Shown piece by piece: positions 21,600 to 33,644 of a stretch of DNA of 64,000 nucleotides. This stretch comes from Gigaspora margarita (Eukaryota; Glomeromycota; Glomeromycetes; Diversisporales; Gigasporaceae): the NCBI GenBank assembly GCA_009809945.1, contig WTPW01001265.1, positions 6,208 to 70,207 of the forward strand. Direction: 5' to 3'. Numbering within the stretch: the stretch's first letter is position 1; each line of letters begins with the position of its first letter. The notes under the pieces are model-generated. The model worked only from the letters and a program-made list of their open reading frames with translations, searched no databases and was not told the origin of the DNA. The position numbers and the translations under genes were made by a program.

Positions 21600-22700
21600 T
21601 CTATGCACTAATGTGCACAATTGTTAAGATTCTTAGCGATCATAATTTGTGCACAATTATTAAGATTCTTAACGATTACACAATCATTAAGATTCTTAAT
21701 GATCACACAATCATTAAGATTCTTAATGATCACAATCGTTAAGATTCTTAACAATCACAATCGTTAAGATTCTTAACAATCATAATTTGTATACAATCGT
21801 TAAGTTTCTTAATAATTATAATTTGTGCACAATCGTTAAGTTTCTTAACGATCATAATTTGTGCACAATCGTTAAGATCTTAATGATCATAATTTGTGCA
21901 CAATCATTAAGATTCTTAATGATTATAATTTGTGCACAATTATTAAGTTTCTTAATGATCATAATTTACAGTAATGATCATAATCTGTGCACAATCATTA
22001 AGATTCTTAATAATCACAATCGTTAAGATTCTTAATGATCACAATCATTAAGATTCTTAACGATCACAATCATTAAGATTCTTAATAATCATAATTTGTG
22101 CACAATCATTAAGTTTCTTAACAATCATAATTTACAGTAATGATCATAATTTGTGCACAAGCGTTAAGATTCTTAACAATCATAATTTGTGCACAATCAT
22201 TAAGTTTTTTAACGATCATAATTTGTGCACTATCATTAAGATTCTTAACGATCATAATTTGTGCACAATTGTTAAGATTCTTAATGATCACACAATCGTT
22301 AAGATTCTTAATGATCATAATTTGTGCACAATTATTAAGTTTTTTTAATGATTATAATTTGTGCACAATTGTTAAGATTCTTAACAATCATAATCATAAT
22401 TTTTGTGCTCTGACGTGCACAATTGGTAAGATTCTTAACAATCAAAATTTTAGTACACTCACATTATGATTATTACAATCATTAAGATTCCTTAATGATC
22501 AATTTTAACAATTATTTCTGTACATAATATCAGTGCATTAATATCATGATCATCATAATCGTTAAGATTCTTAATGATCATAATTATAATTTCATATACT
22601 AACGTGATGATCATTAAAATCCTAATGATCATAATTCCATGCATTAACGTAAGATTCTTAATGATTATAAATTCCATGCATTGACACATATAAAAACATT
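21600..22700. repeat. Palindromic short-unit satellite
   Basis: About thirty head-to-tail units of ~20-37 bp, built from CGTTAAGATTCTTAACGAT (nearly self-complementary) alternating with CATAATTTGTGCACAAT (GTGCAC palindrome). Units with and without the GTGCAC part alternate irregularly, and both strands give similar open frames (CAQSLRFL, NHNLCTIVKIL), which are translations of the repeat. It becomes degenerate right of about 22450. Confidence 0.9.
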
Positions 22701-22880
22701 CATTTTGTTGTTTTTTTTGTGCCCTTAATAATAATTTCTATGCATTGACACACACAAATTAAGCAAATAATTATTTGCTTTTTTTATTTTTTTACTCTTC
22801 TCTTGTAACCCCCATTACATGGCATGTTTGTCACAGGTTATGTGCAATATATAAACAGTGATCATTGATGATCATTGATA

Positions 22881-23242
22881 AGGCCATACAAAGTTAATTT
22901 TTCATTTTGCATAACCTGGAGTTTCAAAATTCCAGTCAGCAGATCAGATTTTTTTTTTTAAAAAAAAAACTTTATGTGGCCTAAATTAATTCATGTTCAT
23001 ATCTAAAATTACGCAAAGTTAATCGTTCATTTGCATAACATGGAATAAGAAAATTTTGTCTTTTTTTATCGGGCCTATCAGGTAATTACAGAAAATTAAG
23101 GTCATCATCAGGTGACACTAGAGAAAAAATATAAATAGCAAAAATGGAATAATTGGTACAATAGGAATTTAAAAAAACAATTTTTTTTGGAAAAATTGGG
23201 TTAGCAGGTTATACAAAACAAAAAATTAACTTTGTGTGGCCT
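22881..23242. mobile_element. MITE with AGGCCATACAAAGTTAATT ends
   Basis: Left AGGCCATACAAAGTTAATTT and right AAATTAACTTTGTGTGGCCT are inverted. Subterminal CATTTTGCATAACCTGG / CAGGTTATACAAAAC pair as well, and an inner AACTTTATGTGGCCTAA suggests an older insertion of the same family. Relatives: 42131-42440 and about 53560-54080. Confidence 0.7.
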
Positions 23243-23309
23243 AATCATTGTTTTTTTTCTTTTGCTTTCGCTTTAACCCATGTACATGTTTAACTAACCT
23301 TTATTTTTT

Positions 23310-23700
23310 TTAGGCAATAATCTTATTACTAGAGTTGTTGTTGCTGGAGTCATCTTTGGAGTCATCATTGCTGAAGTTGTCTTTGGAGTCACCATTTTTG
23401 GAGTTACCAATTTCATCGCATTCTTGTTTGCTCTTCCAGTGTGGTAGCTTTTTTACAGTTTGACTAGAGTATAGATGTAATTACACTTGTTTTAAGAAGA
23501 AAGTCTCATTACTGAAGTTGTTATTGGACTACCTTGTTCTTTTTTGCAGGTAGTAGTTTCATTACTTGCATTGCATTTTTGTTCATTTTTTAGTGTAGTG
23601 GGTTTTTCGTAGTTTGACCCGAGTACGTATTTAATTGCTGTTGGTTTTTTTTAAAAATCATATTCTCGTCACTGGAATCATCATTGATAATGCAGTTTGC
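23310..23700. repeat. Low-complexity GGAGTCATCATTG repeats
   Basis: A run of ~12-15 bp motifs such as TTGGAGTCATCATTGCTGAA at 23335-23420, with weaker echoes further right. On the minus strand two frames are open through it (Asp/Asn/Ser-rich and Thr/Pro/Lys-rich). Similar motifs recur at 39690-39750 (CATTGGAGCCATCACTAGAA). It could be a relic of a low-complexity coding region; there is no way to decide from sequence. Confidence 0.45.
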
Positions 23701-24808
23701 GAGTCTTTTTGGCCCTAGTACGACTATGTTGTATTTGGTGATATGAATTCATCATTTGAATAGGTTTTTTGGTATCAATTTTGGGTTCATTTCTGGAGTT
23801 TCACTTATTTTAGTTCATCGTGTTGTGCTATATTATGGTAGTTTAGGGTTAGCTAAAGGTTGGGTTTAGTTAGTATAATAGAATTAGATAGCTATTTTCA
23901 GGTCTGGGTTAAGAAGTGTTTTCTTATTTGGCATATAAATTATTAAAGTATTTGTATTCTAAAATTTAATTAACAAAATAATAAAATTAGTTAATAAAAT
24001 ACAAAATTATTTAATAATACTTATAAAATTTAGCTAATAAAATTATAAAATTTAGTTAATAAAATAATACATATATGATATTTATTATTATGTATATATT
24101 ATGGATATATGCTATTATATGTTATTTGCATGTAAACATGCACGATACAATGCACATGAAAACATATAAAATTGCACATTATTATGTGTATTGTTGCACA
24201 GAATTCGCACCTTATTACATGCTATAAACATGCTTTTCCTTATATTGTCTTGTGCAGATTTACGTGCAGGTTCGTGTGGTTCCATATCCAAACTTTTCTG
24301 TGTATTGCAGTATTATTCTGTGCAGCAATTTGTTATAGGGATGTGGTGTAACTTGATCTACTCCGACATAAATAATTTGCTCGACATTATAAAATTTTAA
24401 CAAATTTTACTAACAAATATGCTAACCAATGTACTAAGTAAAAAATTGCTTGGATTGTAATTTTGCTAAAATATTACTTAGCAGTACAAAGCTAGTATTA
24501 ATGCTCTGCAGGTTCAATTCGAGGTTTGAATCTGAATTGTTAGATCAGATCGGGTTATACAAAATGCAAAATTTTTTGACTACTATCTTAGATATAGGTT
24601 ATATTTTATATAATTCAGTTGATTTAGGTCATATAAAGAATTTTGTGATAATCTTCGATAATTATTTTTTGGTATAAAAATGTAGTTTTCGATAATAAAA
24701 ATTTCGACCAGTATAAGGTTATACCGAAATTATGTACTGGGCAAAAATTATATTATCAAAAACTACATTTTTATTATTGAAAATTTACTATAATATTGAT
24801 AATTATAT
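23700..24808. other. Gene-free AT-rich stretch
   Basis: No gene seen. Contains AATTTAGTTAATAAAATTAT degenerate repeats near 23960-24060 and, at 24700-24790, a short foldback (TGTAGTTTTCGATAATAAAA against TATTATCAAAAACTACA) also represented at 28600-28680. Confidence 0.4.
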
Positions 24809-25354
24809 TAATTCATAATCCATATGCCAAACAGTGAAAATCTATAGTAAAATGGAGAAAATCAATTATTGTTTATTAAATTTCTGGAATCTGGCACTAT
24901 CAGAGCAATAACGAATTTTTTTACTAAACTAACCTTTACTTCTCCACTAATTGAAAGTTGTAGAGCACATTTTTGCGATTCTAATGGTGGTAAAATCATT
25001 AAAATTGGATGAGTAGATCACAAGATATCATTGAAAAACATTTCGCGACCATATAGAGTTTCTATGTAAACAATAATATTGTTTATATAGAAACTCTATA
25101 AGGTCACAAAACGGTTTTCAATGATATTTTGTGATCTACTAATCCAATTTTAATAATTTTACCACTATTAGAATCACAAGAATGTGCTCTACAACTTTCA
25201 ATTAGTGGAGAAGTAAGGTTAGCTTAGTAAAAAAATTCGTTATTGCTCTGACAGTGCCAGATTCCAGAAATTTGATAAACAATAATTGATTTTCCCCAAT
25301 TTTACTATATATGGTAATATATGCAGCCCTGTTTGGTATATGGATCACGAATTA
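24809..25354. mobile_element. 546 bp palindromic foldback element
   Basis: The two halves are reverse complements almost throughout, meeting near 25075 (GTTTCTATGTAAACAATAAT / ATTGTTTATATAGAAAC). Outer ends TAATTCATAATCCATATGCC and a matching GGTATATGGATCACGAATTA. The subsequence CACTAATTGAAAGTTGTAGA is shared with the foldback arms at 35420 and 38110, so it belongs to the same wider family. Confidence 0.8.
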
Positions 25355-25355
25355 A

Positions 25356-25606
25356 TTTGAGTTGACATAAAGTCAACAGATCGAAAAGATGCTAAGCATG
25401 GTGATGCGCATTGTGGAACTATCAACCAGAACAAGTCCGGTCCAAATAATCAACGGAGGTGAGTATAATTTGAATGACTTTCTATAAACAGTAATAACTA
25501 ACTTGATAAAGGCGGCAATGAGAACAAAGATAAATTCAGATGAAACGCAATCGGGCCTTATGCAATGATTGCTCACTCAACTGCAACAGACCACAATCTG
25601 CGATGT
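25356..25606. repeat. Direct repeat a, flanking the kinase relic
   Basis: About 245 bp from GAGTTGACATAAAGTCAACAG to AACTGCAACAGACCACAATC, repeated with roughly 90% identity at 27366-27606 in the same orientation. Both copies contain a minus-strand open frame of 67 codons (start MSNHCI, then FIFVLIAAFIKLVITVY) that stays open in both. No TG/CA ends or target duplication are seen. Confidence 0.7.
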
Positions 25607-25784
25607 AGTGTCGACAAAAGAAGCGTTAAAGATTGATTAATACAGTAATAAGCTTAGATGATTGTGAAGAATTACTAACCATCATAACATTATTCCTTTT
25701 TATGAAGTAACAAGGGATAATAATGGAGATGACAATGGACAGATAAATTACGCATTGCTGCACTTAGCACTTAGTCACATATGA

Positions 25785-26048
25785 TTTTATTCAGAGAGCT
25801 TCATTCGAAAACATCTCAACACATGAAGGCAAATCAAAAGTTACAGATTTTTTGGCCTATCAAGGTAGGCGCAATTCTCTGGGAAAATTTCAAGAAAAGG
25901 ACACTATTCCAAACCTTCAACTTAGAGATAAAAAGCTCTATAATCATCTTTATGAAGGGAACATGAAGAACTTATTGAAGATGCGCTAACTCGATATTCT
26001 GAACTTTACAAATGTTGGGATAATGAATTAAATGATCATCCAGATTAA
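25785..26048 (+). pseudogene. Protein kinase relic (catalytic loop to C-lobe)
   Basis: Decayed piece of a kinase gene of the same broad type as 17304-18365. Visible in order, in different frames: RELHSK (from HRDLHSKN), NISTHEGKSKVTDF (from NIL-x-HEG-KVTDFG), VGAILWENF (the SVG-LLWE helix), RDKKLYNHLYEGN, then EELIEDALTRYSELY and CWDNELNDHP (the CWD-P-RP end). At least three frame changes and an HRD-to-FRE change are needed to read it, the activation segment is shortened, and the N-lobe was not found upstream. Not functional; host gene debris. Confidence 0.7.
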
Positions 26049-26072
26049 TATATATATATTTCTAACAAAGCT

Positions 26073-26535
26073 ATGAGTATTACCATCCCATTGAAATATT
26101 ATCTGAGAATAGCGAATTTCTTTAAGTCATCAAGACAATATAATCATTTATTAGGCTGTACATACGTATCTGGTATGAATGATGAGTTAGTATGGAACAG
26201 CATCATCTCTGATAATCTAAGAAATGAAGCAGGCAAATTTCTTCTTGAACAAGGCAAATTTCTTAAAGCATTATTGAAAATGGCTAGCATGGGCAAAGAC
26301 AAACTCAAATGTCTTAGATTATTTGACAGAAAGCAGTGCAAATATACTTGCAGAATACCATGCTGATTTTAGTCTTAATAATAATAATAATAATAATGGG
26401 TCTAATTCTGATTATAAACAAAGAACCACAGCCCTTTATTTGATTAATGCATTAAAGAGCATATGCAATCTGCAGGTTGATCCAGAACACACTTCAGGAC
26501 ATGACATACTACCCATCGAGCCCAATGGTGACTAG
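26073..26535 (+). pseudogene. Unrecognised coding remnant next to the kinase relic
   Basis: Two overlapping frames (26073-26366 and 26323-26535) have the codon texture of a real protein: ISDNLRNEAGKFLLEQGKFL in the first, then in the second ANILAEYHADFSLNN, an eight-residue Asn run and QRTTALYLINALKSICNLQV. One frame change near 26330 would join them. They follow the kinase relic by 25 bp and may be the C-terminal extension of the same gene (such kinases often carry repeat-rich tails), but I do not recognise the family. Confidence 0.4.
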
Positions 26536-26790
26536 TAATGCTTGATGAAATTGATTTTATAAGTAGATGAAATTAAACCTGACGAAATGCGAAACTCTTG
26601 ACAAAATTATTTTGATCTATAATTATTAGTGACAAAATTAATTTTGAATTAGAATATTATTCTAAGGAGTATGCTGTCTAATTTTATAGAAAAAATTCTT
26701 GTTGTTTATATGAAATTTTTGGCACAATCGCAAAATGACGAAACTATTCGTCAAATCAAAAATAATTTCGTCAAGCATCTATAATAGTAA
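26533..26790. mobile_element. MITE with GATGCTTGACGAAATTATT-type ends
   Basis: Left TAATGCTTGATGAAATTGAT and right AATAATTTCGTCAAGCATCT are inverted with a few differences. Internal GACGAAA motifs repeat. About 260 bp; no coding frame. Confidence 0.55.
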
Positions 26791-26973
26791 CATAGCCACA
26801 AAGCATTGATTATAAAGACTCGAAGTGTCTGCTATCTGCACAAAGGTCATAGTGCAGTTTTCAGGCAGGTAACAAAACAATTATGGCTGTAGAGCGTGCA
26901 CTTAGACACATCCACAGAGGCATATAAATCCACTCAGTAACAATAATAGCCACCTTGGCAAAGCATACACCAA

Positions 26974-27026
26974 ATTCTGACTAGGTGATCATATTATCAA
27001 CTTTGACGTGATCACTAGTCAGAATT
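26974..27026. repeat. Short hairpin
   Basis: ATTCTGACTAGGTGATCA pairs with TGATCACTAGTCAGAAT around a 20-base loop. Confidence 0.65.
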
Positions 27027-27109
27027 CAAGAAAAAAAAAAGTAAAAAGAGACAATTACTATAACAAAAATGGCAGAACTCATTTCTTTGGAACCTGCTAT
27101 TTTCATAAT

Positions 27110-28225
27110 TCATATCACGTGTTTATATTAATGGCCAGCTTGCATTATGCAGGCAGAAAACCACCAGCCAGCACTAAGCTGCACAAACTCAACTGCTTAC
27201 AGTGATCTCCCAGCGCAATATTATTTGCTATTTCCAGGAGCATCTCCCATTTCAGTTCGCATAATTCGCAACTAATATAATCTGCATCTATCAAATAAAA
27301 TTAAACTCCGGTATATTAGACCGGACCATTCCAATTGTAAGAAACATGTGTGCAATGCTTTTCGTTCGAGTTGACGTAAAGTCAACAGATCAAAAAGATG
27401 CTAAGCATGGTGATGCGCATTGTAGAACCATCAACTAGAACAAGTCCAGTCCAGATAATTAACAGAGGTGAGTATGATTTGAATGACTTTTCATAAACAG
27501 TAATAACTAACTTGATAAAGGCAGCAATGAGAACAAAGATAAATTCAGGGAAAATGCAATCGGGCATTATGCAATGATTGCTCACTCAACTGCAACAGAT
27601 TACAATCTGTGACCCAACTCTCCCTTCTAAAAGAATCCACCCATTCTCATAATATCAATATCACATGTTTATATTGATAGCAAGACTACATTATGCGGGA
27701 GGTCAGCATTAAACCGCAAAACTCAAATGCAATAAAAGCAATATTCAATATCACATGTTCATACTGACGGCCAGCCTGCATTATGCAAATGCAGGTAGGA
27801 AACCACCAGCCAGTGCTAAGCCATATAAACAACTGCTTACGGTTATTTCCCAGCACAATATTATTGCTATTTCCGGGAGCATATCCTGTTTTAGTTTCAA
27901 TAGCACATAAATCACGGCTAAATGAACCTGCCATTTTTATAATTATAACTGCTAAATATTAATTTACATCACATATTCATATTAACAGCCAGCCTGCGTT
28001 ATGCAGGTGGGAAACCACTAGCTAGCGCTAAATCATACAAACTTAACTGCTTATAGTGATCTCCCAGCGCAATATTATTTGCTATTTCCAGAAGCATATT
28101 CCATTTCAGTTCACATAATTCGCAACTAATATAATCTGCATCCATCAAATAAAATTAAACTCTGTTATATAAGACTGGACCATTCCAATTGTAAGAAACA
28201 TGCATGCAATGTTTTTCGATATGAT
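27110..28225. repeat. Three copies of a ~230-250 bp repeat around direct repeat b
   Basis: The block CATGTTTATATTAATGGCCAG, GCATTATGCAGG, AAACCACCAGCCAGC, GATCTCCCAGCGCAATATTA and CCATTCCAATTGTAAGAAAC occurs at 27110-27365, truncated at 27745-27910, and at 27970-28222. The repeated 245 bp unit (direct repeat b, 27366-27606) lies between the first and second. I recognise no coding function; the relatively high GC suggests a once-coding or structured element. Confidence 0.6.
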
Positions 28226-28284
28226 TTAATAATCGCATTATAGCATTAGAGTGAAATTCAGTACAAAGCGAATTTACTACCTCA

Positions 28285-29290
28285 CAACTCCAACTTATAC
28301 AGAGGCTCTAAAATCCCAGTCGGGATGTCAGAGTGCATTGATCATGGTCAGTTGGATCAGAATTGATCGATTTTGCCCAAGATAATAAAAAATTTTATTA
28401 ATAAATCATATCTATTCATTAAATAAAAATATCTAGCTGATAATCTTGCTGATAATCTTGCTATAACAACTAGAGCTAAACACTAACCTAGATATGATGC
28501 ATCTGACCTGGTAATTTGGAGATAGCACTATAAAAATCAGTTTACAGCTAATTTGAAAATTAGTGGGATTTTGTGATAATCGTCAGCAAATTTCAGTAAT
28601 TATTTTTAGTAATAAAAGTATAGTTTTCGATAATATAATTTTCGGGCAGTACAAAACATACTGCGATAATATATTGGCCAAAAATTATTGAAAAATTAGA
28701 ATTTTACAGGAGGGTTCACAAAATTCTAGGGTTGGATGTGTCAGATCTAGGTCAGCGTTTAGCCCAATTTGTTAGCAGGTTCTATAGCATAATTATCAGC
28801 TGGGCATTTTTTACTTAATGAAATATATATGATTTATTAGTAAAATTTTTTATGATCTTGAACAATTCTAATCCAACCGACTATGATTCTGATGCACTCT
28901 GAAGTATTCCAAACCAGAATTTTGGGGACGGCCCTGTATAAGTTGAAAAATTATACTGTTATTACCAAAAAACAATTATCAAAATTTGGATGTGTCCTAC
29001 TAATTTTCAATCTTGTTTTATTATATTACCACTTATACAGGGGGATCCCCAAAATTATGGGTTGAAATACATCACATTATATAGGAATCATTGTCAGATC
29101 AGAATTATCAATTTGTCCCAAGATCATACTAATAAATCATATTCATTCATTAAGTAAAAAATGCCTAGCTGATAATTTTGCTATAGAACATGCTAACAAC
29201 TAGAGCTAAACGCTGACCTAGATTTGACACATCTGACTCAGAAATTTGGAGACAAACAATTTTGAACTCAGAATTATTTAAATTTTATTA
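28285..29290. repeat. Cluster of the CTAGAGCTAAAC dispersed repeat
   Basis: Copies at 28285-28560 and 29035-29290 are in one orientation (AACTAGAGCTAAAC-CTGACCTAGAT, preceded by TAGCTGATAAT-TTGCTATA) and 28690-28945 is inverted. Together the first two form a ~660 bp inverted pair around a foldback (28600-28680). Each begins with CCAACTTATACAG-GG or its complement. Confidence 0.6.
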
Positions 29291-30954
29291 TATTACAAAT
29301 ATATTATATATAACTTATGTCATATTAATTATATTAATTCATAAATTCTTTAACAGATCAAAATAAATATAGATAATTTTTAACTGCACTTAAAAATCCA
29401 AGGAATCACATAATCAAATTGTAAATATTGGATATCTTAAAATTTTAAAATTATTTATATTAGCAGTTAGTAGAATTAAAAAACTTCAACAATTAAGCAA
29501 TTGAAAATAACTTAGAGATGTGTTTTTATATGATAATTTGTGCTGAGCACCGTAATGAAGCATGCTAGTCAAGATAAAATAGTCAAAAGAAAGCATGCGA
29601 AAGATTTTTTTACTATGCTTATGTATTAATGATAATAAATTTTAACATGTATTATAAAGATTTGTATGTGGTATTGTTTTATCTTGTATTCATGAATAGT
29701 GTTTTAAAAGCTCATATTACATTTTGTAAGAATAATATGGTAAGATAAAACTTGTTCAAATTTTTGAATCATGTTAATTTTTTACTGTTGTGCCTTTTTT
29801 TTTTACGTATGTATGTGAATAATTTTGGTATAATACTGTATGTAGTTAAAGTTGATTTGGTATGTACATACTCCTAATGAAACAATCAGTAATGAGATTG
29901 TATTATGATGACATTCTTGATTATAACTTGCTGATCGATTTTTAGTCAGTCTAGTTATACCATTTTGATCACAGGTTGTATAACCAATCAAAAGCATTAA
30001 ATATAATAACTCGATTATATTGCTATATTAAGACCATTATGCAAAAGCTTCAAATTGTGAAGACTTTTTTATGCTCAAAATAGGTTGTATATATTATATA
30101 ATTAACCAACAGAAGCACAATTTTAAGAGAGTTTTTTAAAATGTGATCTACAAAGCACCACTTGCTATGTCATATCATGTGTCTTACTAAGTTTAAATTC
30201 AAGTCCTCTAATGATCCAAATCACTGCCGCAGCATCCAATCAATCAATTAATCAATCAATTATATATCAAATAAGTAATCAGAATTTAAATTATTAGAAT
30301 TTTTCTCAATCGCTATTTGTATCTGGCAATTCCGAAAGACAATAATAAAAAAAGACATTTTTTTATAGTGATTGTCATGCACTTCAATCAAGACAAAAAC
30401 CTGTTAAAGTGATGTTTGGTTAAACAATTATTATACAATAGATAAATATAGTACTATATGATGCATAGTGTGATATTTAAGTGCAGAATTCAAGTTATTA
30501 CTGCGTTTAATGCATTGTCCAATTAGTTATGAGATTTTGCGGATGCACATCTCTTAACTCGCTATAACAACCATATACTATATGATATTACATATTACTC
30601 CGTTCCTGGTATAAACTAACACACATAATTACAGGTTATAGATTTCTCTTTATTAGAAAAATCTATACATCAGATTATTACAATAATACTAAATACTATC
30701 CAAAATTATTAACATTCATTTGAATAATCATTCTTTCCTTCATGGACTGAAACTACACCCTTATATATCTTTAATTCCTGTGGAATTTTTAATCTCTCGC
30801 TTGGAGCTTAGGGATTGGAACTGCCTAAAATTTTTTTAAGTATTTATTATTTAACCATTTAATTTGGCTGCCATTAAAATAATTCTAACTCATAACCAAT
30901 ATAATTTTGCTCAGAACTATAGAGCAATTTTTAAATAGTTAAACAGTTCCAATT
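29291..30954. other. Gene-free AT-rich stretch
   Basis: No gene, RNA or clear element. A short CAATCAATCAATTAATCAAT microsatellite lies near 30238-30262. Frames such as 29803-29997 are chance. Confidence 0.4.
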
Positions 30955-31100
30955 CTTATTGGAGCTTCAATCTCTCGATTGCCCACTTGGAGCTTCAATC
31001 TCTCAATTGCCCACTTGGAGCTTTAATCTTTCGATTGGAGCTTTAATTATTCGATTGGAGTTTTAATTACTTGTTTGAATCTTCAATCTTTTGATTAAAG
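30955..31100. repeat. TTGGAGCTTCAATCTCTCGA minisatellite
   Basis: Six or so tandem motifs of 18-26 bp, the first two of the longer form with GCCCACTTGGAGC, the later ones shorter and diverged (GATTGGAGCTTTAATTATTC). An isolated relative is at 30785-30815. Confidence 0.7.
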
Positions 31101-31770
31101 CTTAAATCATCTAACTGCATCAAAGCTATACCAAAATAAGGAATTCAAAAAATAATGATAGTGATAAAAAAAATAAAACAAAAAAATTGAGCATGATACT
31201 GGATATCTGTTTTTTTTAATTCAGATATCTGAGTTAAATAGCATTGTTTTACATATAATATAACAATGAGCAGGTCTTAAGAGTGTGCACAGTTCAAAAT
31301 TCAATATATTGGTACCATATTACTATAATTAAAAAATATATAAAATACTACATATCAGTGATCTGCTATATATATATTGTATATTTTGAGTACCTGATAA
31401 GTATATGTAATAAAAATAACTTTTAAATCTACATATATTATAATTCTAAATTATTTTACAATATAAATATTCTATATATTCAAAAAAATTTATTCATTAA
31501 AAAATAAAAAATATTTTTTACTATTTGAATTTTTTTTTAATTAGATATATATCAGGTACTCGATAAATATAGTATTAACTAACAATAGGAATTTCTAATT
31601 TTTAATTATAAATTGATATAATTAGAATAAAAAATTGTTAGATTGTTATCTGTTTTAGAGCACTGACTGATATTATATAATATCATTAGGGGGTGGGGGT
31701 CTGCAAAATCTTAAATTACACTATATAATATATATAATTCTATATATAATATAATATATATATATATATA
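31101..31770. other. Gene-free AT-rich stretch
   Basis: No gene recognised. Ends in a TA-rich microsatellite that joins the tail of the SINE to its right. Confidence 0.4.
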
Positions 31771-32290
31771 TTTTTTTTTTACTTTGAATACCCTACTGCC
31801 ACATCTATGCCCTTATCGCATGATCTATTGGCATCGCCAAATCACCATATACAGGGGCTTCTCCTGGGAGAGCACAGCTTAAGATCGATATTTTCCCCAG
31901 ATACCTTTAATGGCCCTAAGGGCGGTATCCTGCACCAACTGCCGGAGTAGTCAGATTATCATAACCAAACTGGAATTTAACCAATTCGGCTCGACAGCGC
32001 CACAAGTTCATGTAGTATTACAAATATCAGACTTGGGCCTCACATTACATCTTGTAGAACTTCAGTTATTCCAAATCGGGTTCTAACACGTTTTTCGTTA
32101 CCGCCACAGATTTGATAATAGTAACTGCCCAATTAAGTCCATCCGTAGACATCCTAGGTCCCTGTTTTCTCACGGTATTTTAGTTCCCTAACTGGCTGGT
32201 TTTTTCCATTTTGACTCTAGGGGGATTTGAACCAGCAACCTTCGATTTGTATCCTGGGAGCATAACCGCTATGCTATCGACCCACAGGAC
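31771..32290 (-). mobile_element. tRNA-derived SINE
   Basis: Read on the minus strand: a tRNA-like head (32222-32290) with an A box TAGCATAGCGG (32266-32276) and a B box GGTTCAAATCC (32223-32233), 32 bases apart as in tRNA genes; a ~440 bp body much richer in GC and CpG than anything around it; and an A run followed by TA repeats (31771-31780 as T on the plus strand). ATATTATATTAT lies near both flanks and may be the target duplication, though low complexity makes this weak. Such elements are transcribed by RNA polymerase III and moved by LINE proteins; no LINE is in the window. Confidence 0.7.
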
Positions 32291-32374
32291 ATAATAATAT
32301 AATATATTGCTAATAGATTAAAAGTTTAAGTATTAATTAAATTTATATAAAATACAAACATATACTATAATAGT

Positions 32375-33560
32375 ATATTTTTGAGTGCTAAACAAGTTTA
32401 CTTAGGGATCAAAGTTATTATTCATTAGTAAAATTTTGTATGATGCTGAATTTTCTATATTTTTATTAATAAAAATATAGAAATTCTGTATTATGCAATT
32501 TTTACTAATGAATTATAATTTGAAGCTCTAAGTAAACTTATTCAGCACTAAAAACTACATTTGATGGCATATAACTATTTAATTATTTTAATTTTTGAAA
32601 AAAAGATAAGTAAAATTAGTAAATTTTAATCAAAATGTAATATTGCTCTCCTTTATTTAAAAATTCAAAAAAAATCAAAAAATATATGCTGTTATAGTAT
32701 ATCTTTTGGTGCTGTATATGTTTTTTAGAGCTCAAAGTTATGATTAATTAGTACAATTTTGCATTATATAGAATTTTCTATATTTTTTTTATAAAAATAT
32801 AGAAAATTCAGAATTATACAACATTGTACTAATGAATTATAACTTTGAGCTCTAAGTAAACTTGTCCAGCACCAAAAGATACACTATATTGGTATATTTG
32901 TTTAATTTTAAAAATTTTCAAATAAAGATAAGCAAAAATGCATTTTTGATAAAAATTTACCATTTTACTCATCTTTATTTCAAATATTGCAAAAATTAAA
33001 TAATTATATGCCGCCAGAATATAGCTTTTAGTGCTGAACAAGTTTACTTAGAGCTTAAATTATAATTCATTAGTAAAAATTTGCATGATACAGAATTTTT
33101 GATATTTTTATTAATAAAAATATAGAAAATGCAGCATCATGCAAAATTTTACTAATTAATTATAACCTAGAGCCCTAATTAAATTTGTTTAGTACTAAAT
33201 TCTACATTATTTTGGTATATAATTGTTTAACTTTTTTAATTTTTGAAATAAAATGAGTAAAATTGGTAAATTTTCATCAAAAATGCATTTTTGCTTATCT
33301 TTATTTAAAATATTAAGAAAATTAAAAAAATATTTTCAAAATAATGTATTTTTTAGTGTTGAACAAGTTTACTTAGAGCTCAAATTTATTATTCATTAGT
33401 AAAATTTTGCATAATGCAAAATTTTCTATATTTTTATTAATAAAAAAATAAATAATTCTGTATTATGCAAAATTTTACTAANNAAATATGACTTTGGGTA
33501 CTAAATAAACCTTTTTAGTATGCAAAAATACATTATTTTGGTATATAATTATATTTTAAA
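32375..33560. repeat. ~323 bp all-palindrome satellite, diverged array
   Basis: The junction AACAAGTTTACTTAG recurs at about 32391, 33038 and 33363 (spacing 2 x 323 and 325), with a degenerate copy near 32715. Every half-unit is itself a palindrome: one around TTTTTATTAATAAAAATATAG, one around a TTTGAAATAAA-GATAAG / CTTATCTTTATTT pair. Related in layout and junction to the array at 35822. Two ambiguous bases lie at 33482-33483. Confidence 0.75.
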
Positions 33561-33644
33561 TAAGTTTATTTAGAGCCCAAAAATTATATTCTATTAGTAT
33601 GAATTTTTTTTTAAAATTGACCAATCAGAATCGTCTTATGTGGG

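Noticed and set aside
21787-22469. Several overlapping frames with CAQSLRFL / CTIVKIL repeats on both strands
   Set aside because: Translations of the palindromic satellite in every frame.
25356-27606. Direct repeats considered as the long terminal repeats of a retroelement
   Set aside because: No TG/CA ends, primer-binding site, polypurine tract, retroelement domains or target duplication; the DNA between is a kinase relic and other repeats.
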